Assembly (NCBI GenBank): GCA_964577965.1
Contig: CAZOAT010000071.1
Coordinates: forward strand, 1-13,196
Direction of reading: 5' to 3'
DNA from: DASUUI01 sp964577965
GTDB taxonomy: Bacteria > Gemmatimonadota > Gemmatimonadetes > Gemmatimonadales > Gemmatimonadaceae
DNA length: 13,196 bases
Below, piece after piece: positions 1 to 6,979 of the stretch; position 1 is the stretch's first letter, and every line of letters starts with the position of its first letter. The notes below the pieces were generated by a model, which was given only the letters and a program-made list of their open reading frames with translations, ran no database searches and was not told the origin of the DNA. The position numbers were made by a program, and so were the translations under genes.

Positions 1-449
1 ACGCCCTCGAGTGTCACCGTCCTTGCGCGCTCGCCCGGTCGAGGCGGGAGCGTCATCGTCATCTGTTCGATCTTCCGCCCCTTCGTGGACGCTTCCATCA
101 GCTTCGGAGAGCTCTTGTCCACCGCCTTCGTGATCGTCAGCGTCCCGGGCCCTGATACGGGTCGTGAACGGGCCGCCGCCTGAGATGTACCCCACGACCA
201 CGACAGGATCTCTATTTCTTCCTTGTGCTTGTCATCGGTGGATTCGCCCTTGATGTCACCGATCTTCAGGTAGCCGCCGCTGGCGGTGACCGACTGCTTG
301 ATCGTGATTGCATCGACCTTTGAGACTTTCTCTGCCGAGTCCGGCTTGTCGCCGGTTGCGACTTGCGACCACGCCGGAACGGCGGCCGTCAGGGCTGCGG
401 CTGCAACAATCCAGCTGAATGGCGCGAGAACTGCGCGACGTCTGCTCAT
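1..449 (-). CDS. Exported Hcp-family (type VI secretion tube-like) protein, C-terminus cut by window edge
   Basis: Reading from the ATG at 449, 149 residues are open to the window edge. Residues 1-29 form a Sec signal peptide: an RRR n-region, then a hydrophobic Ala/Val-rich core, then PAWSQ. After a linker, residues 59-149 match the Hcp fold. Visible landmarks are GGYLKIGDIKGESTDDKHK, then IEILSWSWG, then ITKAVDKSSPKLMEASTKG, then an alternating MTMTL strand. In the family these are the first strand and loop, the SWxWG strand, and the VDKxSPxLM helix region. Hcp proteins form hexameric rings of the T6SS tube or act as secreted effectors and chaperones. They are normally cytoplasmic and lack a Sec signal, so this copy probably acts in the periplasm or outside. 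Typical Hcp length is about 160-170 residues, so perhaps 40 residues are missing. AGGAGA at 454-459 supports the start. No other T6SS gene is visible. Confidence 0.85.
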   Translation of the reverse strand, partial: MSRRRAVLAPFSWIVAAAALTAAVPAWSQVATGDKPDSAEKVSKVDAITIKQSVTASGGYLKIGDIKGESTDDKHKEEIEILSWSWGTSQAAARSRPVSGPGTLTITKAVDKSSPKLMEASTKGRKIEQMTMTLPPRPGERARTVTLEG

Positions 450-573
450 CTATTTCTCCTGATCCGTGGCGTGAAGGACAGCCAGCAACCTTGGCTCATC
501 CGGGCGCGGGGTCAAGAACGAAGTGACTGCCGCGCCGTTCCCCCGGGCCGCTCCGCGCATTTACTTATCAGTT

Positions 574-861
574 GTGAAGAAGCGGTTGCAGGACCTCGTT
601 GCCACTTACGGCGCTGTTGGGCTGGTGGTGTATCTCACCAGCACCTTCCTCGTTTATTTCGCTTTCCTGTTCGCAATCCAGCTCGGCTTCAAGCCGTCGG
701 GGGCGGTTGCGACCGGGGGTGTGTGGGTGGCGGCCTATATCGGCGCAAAAGTGACCCAGCCGTTCCGCATCATCGGCTCAGTTGCGGTGACGCCCTTTGT
801 GGCGAAGCTCTACGAGAGGATCACCGGACGACGGGCGGCGCAGACCAGCCGGCAGGCTTAG
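574..861 (+). CDS. Small membrane protein, FAM210/DUF1279-like
   Basis: A 95-residue protein if started at the GTG at 574. A longer reading from the GTG at 523 adds 17 Pro/Arg/Ala residues with no family resemblance, and neither start has a clear Shine-Dalgarno. The 574 start gives an amphipathic KKRLQDLVATYG leader followed at once by a hydrophobic segment (about residues 13-36). A Gly/Ala-rich second segment (45-75) contains AAYIGAKVTQPFRIIGSVAVTPFVAKL. The YGxVGLVVYL start and the Pro-Phe-Arg/TP motifs resemble the DUF1279 (FAM210) domain, a two-helix membrane domain of uncertain function in bacteria and organelles. It is the first gene of the plus-strand run, 124 nt from the divergent Hcp-like gene and 15 nt before the next small membrane protein. 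The family assignment comes from motif pattern only. Confidence 0.65.
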   Translation: MKKRLQDLVATYGAVGLVVYLTSTFLVYFAFLFAIQLGFKPSGAVATGGVWVAAYIGAKVTQPFRIIGSVAVTPFVAKLYERITGRRAAQTSRQA

Positions 862-876
862 CGTTTCCGGCTCTGC

Positions 877-1152
877 ATGAGTATCCGGATCTTCCGACTC
901 AGCGTGCGCAATCCTCTGATCGGCGCTGTGCTCCTGATTGCGGCGGTCGGATTCCTGCTCGCCGCAGTTGCTTTCGGGCTGACCCTGCTGGTCGGAGCGG
1001 TCGCTGTGGGTGCAGTGGCGCTGCTCGTCCGCCGCATTCTTCGATTCGGCAGGCCGGAGCCGCTGCCACTCGAGCCGCTCGATTCTGCTCAGGAGATTTT
1101 CCCCCCTGAGAAGCGGGAGCGACTGCCGTCGGACAGGCTTCCAGACGCGTGA
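877..1152 (+). CDS. Small hydrophobic membrane protein, unknown function
   Basis: A 91-residue protein from an ATG, 15 nt after the preceding small membrane gene and probably co-transcribed with it. Residues 12-52 are almost uninterrupted hydrophobics (Ala, Val, Leu, Gly), enough for two closely packed membrane helices with a short turn. A basic RRILRFGR stretch follows, then a charged, proline-rich tail (about 57-91) expected to be cytoplasmic. No catalytic motif or family signature is recognised. Coding status rests on position, codon use like its neighbours and the ordered N-helix-helix-tail layout. The long antisense reading of this stretch has no recognisable features. Confidence 0.6.
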   Translation: MSIRIFRLSVRNPLIGAVLLIAAVGFLLAAVAFGLTLLVGAVAVGAVALLVRRILRFGRPEPLPLEPLDSAQEIFPPEKRERLPSDRLPDA

Positions 1153-1234
1153 AACCAAAGCAACCGGAATTCGGTAGATTCCACTAGACGACCACGGCCG
1201 AGCGGACGCGAACGGCCACCGTATGGGAGAGCCG

Positions 1235-1420
1235 ATGAAGAGAAGGGGAGTTCACAACGTTCCGGATTTCTCGCGACGGAGCGGCCCAAAACCGCGAGAC
1301 GTTCCTGCTCCCGACTCCGCTCCCGCGGCCCCGGATCAGAAGAGCGCTGCACAGCGGCCTCCTCCACCAGCGCCCAAACCACACTCCACTTCGCAGAAGT
1401 CGGGGCGCCGAGGGGCCTGA
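1235..1420 (+). CDS. Small basic, proline-rich disordered protein
   Basis: A 61-residue product starting MKRRGVHNVPDFSRR and ending SQKSGRRGA. An ATG at 1223 is in frame, but GGGAG at 1225-1229 places the ribosome on the ATG at 1235. The middle is Ala/Pro-rich (APDSAPAAPDQKSAAQRPPPPAPKP), so it is almost certainly unstructured. The two ends carry short basic motifs, MKRRGVxNVPDFSR and TSxKSGRRG. Ordered ends around a low-complexity linker resemble small conserved hypothetical proteins of related soil bacteria, but I could not verify this. Clustered positive charge could suit nucleic acid or ribosome binding, which is only a guess. Its stop lies 20 nt before the annotated start of the next gene. 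Confidence 0.5.
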   Translation: MKRRGVHNVPDFSRRSGPKPRDVPAPDSAPAAPDQKSAAQRPPPPAPKPHSTSQKSGRRGA

Positions 1421-1440
1421 ATACGCGAGCACGGTTACCT

Positions 1441-2373
1441 GTGATAGCTGCAGCAGTTTTCTTCAGCCTGCTTCCCGGCTCGCAGGCCGGAGGCCAGATA
1501 GCTGCAGCCGATCCCGCCGACGTCGGCACGATTGCCGATATCGTCCGCGTGTCGTATGAAGTGATCAGCGGACCGGCCGGCACGCCGCGCCAGTGGCGGC
1601 GCGACAGCACGCTGTACATGCCTGGCGCGACGTTCGTCTCCGTGAGCGAAACCGACGGTCGCGTGCAGTCGGTGATCATGACTCCCGAGGAATACCGGCA
1701 GCGCTCGGGTCCGCGGCAGGTTGCAGATGGAATGATCGAGAGTGAGATCGGCCGGCGTATCGAGCGGTGGGGGAACGTCGCACAGGTTCGCAGCGTAGCC
1801 GCGGTGCGTCGAACCGCAGACGGCCCGATAGAGGCGCGGTATGTCAACTACTTCCAGCTCTACTGGGACGGTAGGCGCTGGTGGATCGCTGGAATGGTGT
1901 GGGACGAGGAGCGCCCGGGCGCCCCGATACCGGAGTCGTGGGTGGGACGGTTCGAGGAAGTGTCCGCCGACTCGGGGTTTGTCGCGCTGCAGGAGCGGGG
2001 GCGGGAGGCGATGGGTGTGGACCAGTACACGTCGTCACACGTATTTGATGCGCTGCCTGACGGCGGACGCATCGAGCTGCAGCGGGATGTTGACGATCCG
2101 CCGGGGATCGCGACGATCCGGCAGCACCTGCAGGAGGTCGCTGCCGCGTTTCAGCGGGGAGACTTCCGGATCCCCGGTTTCGTCCACGCGCAGCCGGTTC
2201 CCGGTACGGACGTGATGGCCCGCGCCAGGGAACGGATCACCTATACCTACTCAGAGCTGCCGCGTGGTGGGCAGATCCGGATAACCACGACCGACCCCGA
2301 TGCGCTGCACGCTGTGCACGAGTTCATGACATTTCAGCGGCGCGATCACCGTTCGGGCGGGCACGCGCACTGA
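1441..2373 (+). CDS. Exported two-domain protein: NTF2-like plus C-terminal domain often mislabelled aspartate carbamoyltransferase
   Basis: A 310-residue protein from a GTG start. Residues 1-17 look like a signal peptide core (cleavage near SQA), but without the usual basic n-region. Residues about 28-170 resemble an NTF2/SnoaL-like fold: an early helix ending VISGPAGTPRQW, a DSTLYMPGATFVSV strand, and a late strand YFQLYWDGRRWWIAGMVWDEE typical of its final beta-hairpin. Residues about 185-305 carry a second module with EAMGVDQ, GGRIEL, IRQHLQEVAAAFQRGDF, VPGTDVM, ITYTY, GGQIRITTTDPDALHAVHEFMTFQ and a His-rich tail. That module resembles a family of small exported proteins that databases often call aspartate carbamoyltransferase, although it has no ATCase substrate-binding motifs such as SxRT. 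No enzyme activity should be inferred. The next gene starts 14 nt downstream. Confidence 0.75.
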   Translation: MIAAAVFFSLLPGSQAGGQIAAADPADVGTIADIVRVSYEVISGPAGTPRQWRRDSTLYMPGATFVSVSETDGRVQSVIMTPEEYRQRSGPRQVADGMIESEIGRRIERWGNVAQVRSVAAVRRTADGPIEARYVNYFQLYWDGRRWWIAGMVWDEERPGAPIPESWVGRFEEVSADSGFVALQERGREAMGVDQYTSSHVFDALPDGGRIELQRDVDDPPGIATIRQHLQEVAAAFQRGDFRIPGFVHAQPVPGTDVMARARERITYTYSELPRGGQIRITTTDPDALHAVHEFMTFQRRDHRSGGHAH

Positions 2374-2387
2374 CCAACCCTGCAGTG

Positions 2388-3251
2388 ATGGCGACGGAGC
2401 GCCCTGCTGGCGCAGTCGAGGCTGAGGGTTTGCACGATTATTCGCTGATCACCTACTTCTCGCTGACGTTTCTGCTGGCGTGGGTGCTCTGGATCGCGGC
2501 GGCTGCGGTCACCGCGGAAACAGCGTTGAGCATCGAGATTCGCGCGCTGTTTTTCCTTCCCGGCACTTTCGCTCCGGCCATCGTTGCCATACTGCTCACG
2601 TCCCGAAGCGGCGGTGCGACGGCAGTACGCGCGCTGCTGGGCCGCCTGTTCAGGTGGCGGATCGGTGTGCGGTGGTACGTCTTTGCCATCAGCTACGTAG
2701 CGTTCGTGAAGCTCGTGGCTGCAATGGTACACCGTCTGATCGCCGGAGACTGGCCGCCCTTCGGACAGGCACCGCTTTACCTGCTGCTGGTGGCGGTCAT
2801 TTTTTCGACGCCGTTCCAGGCGGGTGAGGAGATCGGCTGGCGCGGGTACGCGCTCCCGCGGCTCTCGTTGCGCATGGGGCTCGCGTCCGCCAGTCTCGTC
2901 CTCGGCATCATCTGGGCGGTCTGGCACCTGCCGCTCTTTTTCATAACGGACACGACGACGAGCGGGCAGTCCTTCCCAGTCTACCTGCTGTCGGTCACCG
3001 GTCTGTCGGTCGCATTCGCGTGGCTGTACTGGCGAACCGGCGGGAGCTTGCTTCTTGTGATGCTGCTGCACGCGGCGGCCAATAACACGAAGGACATAGT
3101 GCTGTCGGGGCTCAGCGTGCCGACAGCTGTCTTCTCTTTCGACGCGTCGCTCGTTGCCTGGCTCACTGTGGTGTTTCTCTGGGTAGCGGCCGCTTACTTT
3201 CTGCTTCGAATGGGTGGAGCACGTCCCGATCTTTCGCCGGAGAACCACTGA
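2388..3251 (+). CDS. CPBP-family intramembrane metalloprotease (CAAX protease/Rce1-like)
   Basis: A 287-residue polytopic membrane protein. The ATG at 2388 is preferred over the adjacent in-frame GTG at 2385. About seven to eight hydrophobic segments are visible, starting with LITYFSLTFLLAWVLWIAAAA. All CPBP motifs are present, numbered here from the GTG: EEIGWR (E148, E149, R153), WAVWHLP (H181) and the late HAAANN (H229, N233). In the family these residues form the Zn-dependent active site within the membrane. Rce1 cleaves prenylated CAAX proteins in eukaryotes. Bacterial members do varied jobs such as bacteriocin immunity or anti-sigma processing, and nothing here fixes the substrate. The stop codon overlaps the next start (TGATG at 3249-3253), so translation is probably coupled to the serine hydrolase lipoprotein. 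Confidence 0.92.
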   Translation: MATERPAGAVEAEGLHDYSLITYFSLTFLLAWVLWIAAAAVTAETALSIEIRALFFLPGTFAPAIVAILLTSRSGGATAVRALLGRLFRWRIGVRWYVFAISYVAFVKLVAAMVHRLIAGDWPPFGQAPLYLLLVAVIFSTPFQAGEEIGWRGYALPRLSLRMGLASASLVLGIIWAVWHLPLFFITDTTTSGQSFPVYLLSVTGLSVAFAWLYWRTGGSLLLVMLLHAAANNTKDIVLSGLSVPTAVFSFDASLVAWLTVVFLWVAAAYFLLRMGGARPDLSPENH

Positions 3252-5041
3252 TGTCCGCATTCCGCAGTCTGTCGGTCCTGGGCGCTGTCGCGATGGGCGT
3301 GCTGGCGTGCGCTCCGCCGGCCACCGTTGCACCGCCCCCTCAACCACGCGCCCCGCTCCTGGAAGCAGCCGAAGCCGGTGCCGCTCTGAACGAATACCTC
3401 GAGCGTACCGTTCCGTTCGGAGTGTCGGGAGCCTTTCTCATCGGGCGGAACGACGAGGTGATCGTTCATAACGGCTACGGACTGGCTGATCGCGAACAGC
3501 GGATTCCCGTAACCGCGGAGACGGTCTTCGGCATCGGCTCCATAACCAAGCAGTTCACCGCCGCGGCGATCCTCAAGCTCGAAGAGCAGGGACGGCTTCG
3601 CGTCGAGGACTCCATCAGCCGGTTCTTCACTGGGGTACCCGCCGACAAACAGGGGATCACGCTGCATCACCTGCTCACGCACACGGCGGGACTCATCGGG
3701 GATCTTGGCGGCGACTACCAGATAATGCCGCGCGATTCGCTGGTTCAACTTGCGCTTGCATCCGAGCTGCAATGGGCGCCCGGTACACGGTGGGACTACT
3801 CGAACCTGGGGTACAGTCTGCTCGGCGCGATCGTGGAGCTGGTCTCGGGCCAGTCGTACGAGCGCTACCTGCATGAGCAGTTGTTCAGGCCGGTGGGAAT
3901 GGAGAAGACCGGCTATCGCATTCCGCAGTGGACGGCGGAGGAGGTCGCAGTCGGCTACCGCGGAAGCGAGCGGTGGGGAACTCCGCTGGACCACGCGTGG
4001 GCGGAGGACGGGCCGTGGTGGAATTTGCGCGCGAACGGCGGAATACTCTCGACGATAGGCGACATGTATCGCTGGCATCGTGCACTGCAGAACGACGCCG
4101 TGTTGTCGGCAGCATCCCGGGAGAAGATGTTCACTCCGCACGCCGCGGAGAACCCGGAGGGCAGCTCGCACTACGGCTACGGCTGGGCGGTCTTCACGAC
4201 CACGCGTAACACGAAACTCATCGCGCACAACGGCGGCAACGGCTACTTCTTCGCTGACTTCCGGCGCTACGTGGACGAGGGGGTGGTGGTCATCCTGGCC
4301 ACCAACGACGCAAGCCAGGGAATGGAGATGGTCGAGAACCGGGTGATCGGCGCCCTGTTCTCCGGACGCGCACCCACACTCCCGCCGGCGGCAGCCGTGC
4401 AGCTCGCACCCGCCGAGCTTGAGCGGTATGCCGGCAGCTACGTGCTGCCGTCAGGTGCGCGAGTGGTCGTTTCACACGCTGATGGGCAGCTCTCCGCAGC
4501 GGCCGCGGGTCAGGAGGCCGCGGAGATTCTGGCAAACTCCGATACTGCGGCACTTCCGGACCTCCGTGAGCTCGACGCGCGTGCGACCGCAGCGCTCGAA
4601 GGAGCGCGTGGACAGGACTTCTCGGCACTGCGCGCTGCGAGCGTGTCACCGGACCGATCTGAGGCGATACTGCAGCGGATCTGGCGGGCGGCGGAGCAGA
4701 ACATGGGGCCGTTCCGCACTCTGGAAGTGCTCGGCACGGTCAAGAGCTGGTGGGGAGGAGAGCCTGAGCCCGTGACGTTCGTTCGGCTGGACTTCGAGCG
4801 CGGCACAAGGCTGTTCCGCCTGCACTGGGAGAACGGAAAGATCAGCGGCTACGGCGGCTTTGCGATTCCGAGTCCGGCGCCGACGACGATGCTGCCGCAG
4901 GGTGACCACCGCTTCATCGGTTACAATCTGGGTATCGAGCACCCGATTCACATGCGCTTCGAGACGGAAGGTGACCGGCAGGCGTCGATGCTCGTAATCG
5001 AAACAGCAGCTGGAGAGCTGCGCGCGCGGCGGGATCGGTGA
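3251..5041 (+). CDS. Serine beta-lactamase/PBP4*-like hydrolase lipoprotein
   Basis: A 596-residue protein. Residues 1-20 are a lipoprotein signal with lipobox VLAC (C20), followed by a Pro-rich tether, so it should be lipid-anchored at the cell envelope. Residues about 42-375 are the class C beta-lactamase/AmpC-like serine hydrolase domain (PF00144 type). It has SxxK as SITK (S97, K100), YxN as YSN (Y183, N185) and the third motif as HNG (H326, G328). HxG in place of the lactamase KTG is typical of esterases, D-aminopeptidases and PBP4*-like members, so true beta-lactamase activity is not implied. A linker beginning near APAELERYAGSYVLPSG leads into a C-terminal beta-rich domain (about 390-596) like the DUF3471-type tails of this family. 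The start is fixed by the 1-nt stop/start overlap with the CPBP protease gene. Confidence 0.92.
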   Translation: MSAFRSLSVLGAVAMGVLACAPPATVAPPPQPRAPLLEAAEAGAALNEYLERTVPFGVSGAFLIGRNDEVIVHNGYGLADREQRIPVTAETVFGIGSITKQFTAAAILKLEEQGRLRVEDSISRFFTGVPADKQGITLHHLLTHTAGLIGDLGGDYQIMPRDSLVQLALASELQWAPGTRWDYSNLGYSLLGAIVELVSGQSYERYLHEQLFRPVGMEKTGYRIPQWTAEEVAVGYRGSERWGTPLDHAWAEDGPWWNLRANGGILSTIGDMYRWHRALQNDAVLSAASREKMFTPHAAENPEGSSHYGYGWAVFTTTRNTKLIAHNGGNGYFFADFRRYVDEGVVVILATNDASQGMEMVENRVIGALFSGRAPTLPPAAAVQLAPAELERYAGSYVLPSGARVVVSHADGQLSAAAAGQEAAEILANSDTAALPDLRELDARATAALEGARGQDFSALRAASVSPDRSEAILQRIWRAAEQNMGPFRTLEVLGTVKSWWGGEPEPVTFVRLDFERGTRLFRLHWENGKISGYGGFAIPSPAPTTMLPQGDHRFIGYNLGIEHPIHMRFETEGDRQASMLVIETAAGELRARRDR

Positions 5042-5119
5042 TAGATCGCCGGGCTCACCGAAGTACCGGCGAAATGCACATCGCGTCAGTATCCCGCCGC
5101 TGCCATACCTGGTCCTGAC

Positions 5120-6145
5120 ATGATCACGCCCTTTTCTGCTGTACTTGCGGCAGCCCTCGTACTCCCTGGGGGCAGCGGGACTCTATCGACCGGCCCGATC
5201 GCACACGCCGATACCCAGTCATACCTGAGCGAAGACGTGCGATACCTGAGCGACAGTCTCACTCTTGCCGCGCTGCTGATGATTCCGCGGAACACTCAAC
5301 AGCGCGCGCCAGCCGCGGTCATCATCCAGGGGTCCGGAACCAGCGATCGCAGTAACCAGTGGGCGCGAGCTATCGCCGAAGTACTCGTCGCAGAGGGTCT
5401 GGTCGTGCTGCTCACCGACAAGCGCGGCAGCGGCGCTTCGGAGGGAGACTGGCGGACGTCAGATTTCCACGCACTTGCCCGCGATGCAGTTGCGGGTGTG
5501 CGGTACCTGCGAAGCAGAGCCGAAGTGGATTCCGGTCAGGTGGGGCTCGTAGGTCTCAGCCAGGGTGGGTGGATCGCGCCGCTTGCGGCAGCACAGTCCG
5601 TCAGCGTGTCGTTCGTCGTCAACATCTCCGGTGCGGCGGTGAGCTTCGCGGAGCAAAGCTTCCACGAGATGGCTAACACTGCGCGGCAGGCGGGCCTTGC
5701 AGAGTCTGAAGTACGCGAGGTGCTGGCGCTGAATCGAGCGGCTGGCGCTTATCTGATAACGGGCGACTGGGCACCATACCAGGCCGCACGCGAAGTCGCA
5801 CTGCAGTCATCGTGGCGGAGAATCGCGGAAGGTTTTCCCGGTTCGCCCGACATTCCGGTCTGGACGTTCCTGCGTGGTGTCGGGCAGTTCGATCCCATCC
5901 CGTACTGGATTCAGCTTACGCAGCCTGTGCTCGTGTTGTACGGAGCTGACGACGAGCGTGACAACGTGCCCGTGGGCGAGAGCGTCCGTCGACTCGAGCA
6001 CGCATTCGGCGCAGCCCGTAAGGTCAACTATCGGATCGTGGTCATACCCGGGGCCGGGCATGCATTCATCGATCCCGTGCGACAGCAGCTGATGACTCCA
6101 TTCGTGAAGGCACTCAGAGGGTGGATCCACGACAGGCAGGGCTGA
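5120..6145 (+). CDS. Exported alpha/beta hydrolase (S9/S33-like esterase or peptidase)
   Basis: A 341-residue protein with a short hydrophobic N-terminus (MITPFSAVLAAALVLPGG) that is probably a weak signal peptide or anchor. The alpha/beta-hydrolase elements are in order: an oxyanion strand AAVIIQGSG (residues 65-73), the LLTDKRGSGASEGDW loop (97-111), and the nucleophile elbow GLSQGG (S147). After a helical cap, the acid strand VLVLYGADDERDNVP follows (D277 or D278), then the catalytic histidine in PGAGHAF (H314). The arrangement resembles the prolyl-oligopeptidase-related and acyl-thioesterase-like hydrolases that soil bacteria export in many copies. The substrate cannot be deduced. It lies 78 nt after the serine hydrolase lipoprotein with no strong terminator between, so shared transcription is possible. 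Confidence 0.88.
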   Translation: MITPFSAVLAAALVLPGGSGTLSTGPIAHADTQSYLSEDVRYLSDSLTLAALLMIPRNTQQRAPAAVIIQGSGTSDRSNQWARAIAEVLVAEGLVVLLTDKRGSGASEGDWRTSDFHALARDAVAGVRYLRSRAEVDSGQVGLVGLSQGGWIAPLAAAQSVSVSFVVNISGAAVSFAEQSFHEMANTARQAGLAESEVREVLALNRAAGAYLITGDWAPYQAAREVALQSSWRRIAEGFPGSPDIPVWTFLRGVGQFDPIPYWIQLTQPVLVLYGADDERDNVPVGESVRRLEHAFGAARKVNYRIVVIPGAGHAFIDPVRQQLMTPFVKALRGWIHDRQG

Positions 6146-6210
6146 TCGCGGGCGATCCGGAATTGCCGTGGGTGTTAGACTAAAGGGAGAAGGCAAATCC
6201 GGGAGACACC

Positions 6211-6979
6211 ATGGCACGCACATTCATGATCGGCGGCGCGCTCGTCGCCGCGATGACGCTCTCCACCCGAGCCGCCGCGCAGGAGCACGTGCATCCGGAG
6301 GGCGCGATGGAGNNNNNNNNNNNNNNNNNNNNNNNNNNNNNNNNNNNNNNNNNNNNNNNNNNNNNNNNNNNNNNNNNNNNNNNNNNNNNNNNNNNNNNNN
6401 NNNNNNNNNNNNCTGGAGCGGGACGCTTGGAGCGAGGCGGCGGAGCTGCAGCCGGCGTCCACATCGTTCCCGTATGCGGAGGCGATGACCTACTTCGCGC
6501 GTGCTCTGGCGGCCGCACATCTCACGAACGCTGCACTCGCCCGCGCGTCGATCGATTCACTCGGTGCGATCAGCGCCCGGTTGACTGCCAGCAGCGAGCC
6601 GTACTGGGCCGAGCAGGTGGCAATTCAGCAGCTGGGAGCACAGGCGTGGCTGGACCTGGCGGAGGGTCGCACAGCTGACGGGCTGAACAACATGCGCACT
6701 GCGGCGGACCGTGAAGGCGCGACCGAGAAGTCAGCGGTCACACCGGGACCGCTCGCGCCGGCGCGGGAGCTGCTCGGCGACATGCTGTTGCAGCTGAAGC
6801 GTCCCGCGGAGGCGCTTGCCGAGTATCGCCAGGCGTTGACCCGGGAACCAAACCGGTACCGCTCACTGCGTGGCGCGATGAATGCCGCGGCGGCGGCCGG
6901 CGATCGTGCGGCAGAAGCCGAGTACGCCGGGCAACTCGCTCGCCTTACCGGAGCGGAACAGCCCGGCGGCTCGTTGTGA
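6211..6979 (+). CDS. Exported TPR-repeat protein, interrupted by an assembly gap
   Basis: The ATG at 6211 follows GGGAGA (6201-6206) and opens a 34-residue piece with a signal peptide (MARTFMIGGALVAAMTLSTRAAAQ) and a His-containing EHVHPEG start. The reading then enters 100 N. After the gap, 188 residues run from LERDAWSEAAEL to the stop at 6977-6979. They include paired helices (FPYAEAMTYFARALAAAHL, AEQVAIQQLGAQAWLDLAEG) and the family-like stretch AADREGATEKSAVTPGPL, followed by a clear TPR pair (ARELLGDMLLQLKRPAEALAEYRQALTREPN). The two halves lie in different frames relative to the N run, so the true gap is not 100 bases. Family members are commonly over 500 residues, so several hundred residues are probably missing. 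Reading the halves as one gene is an inference from their matching ends. The product is an exported scaffold-type protein of unknown partner. Confidence 0.75.
6313..6412. other. Assembly gap: exactly 100 N
   Basis: One hundred consecutive N, the usual placeholder for a scaffold gap of unknown size. It falls inside the TPR protein gene. Coding frame is 1 before the gap (ATG 6211) and 2 after it, so 100 cannot be the real length if one gene spans it. Confidence 0.98.

Noticed and set aside
363..1109. A 248-codon plus-strand ORF over the Hcp start and both small membrane genes
   Set aside because: It is Cys/Arg-rich without motifs, and it crosses the divergent promoter region and two better-supported genes.
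1153..1234. GGAAT/ATTCC inverted repeat near 1169 as a regulatory hairpin
   Set aside because: The stem is only 5 bp and no neighbouring promoter-like elements were seen.
2346..3347. A 333-codon minus-strand ORF antisense to the CPBP protease gene
   Set aside because: It is Arg/Gln/His-rich with no fold signals, while the plus strand has all CPBP motifs. High GC makes long antisense frames common.
3194..4228. A 344-codon minus-strand ORF antisense to the serine hydrolase
   Set aside because: It has no recognisable motif and lies under a gene with intact SITK, YSN and HNG motifs.
6144..6157. GATCGC-GG-GCGATC palindrome at the end of the alpha/beta hydrolase gene
   Set aside because: A 2-nt loop cannot form a stable hairpin and no T-tract follows. 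A chance palindrome is likely in this composition.
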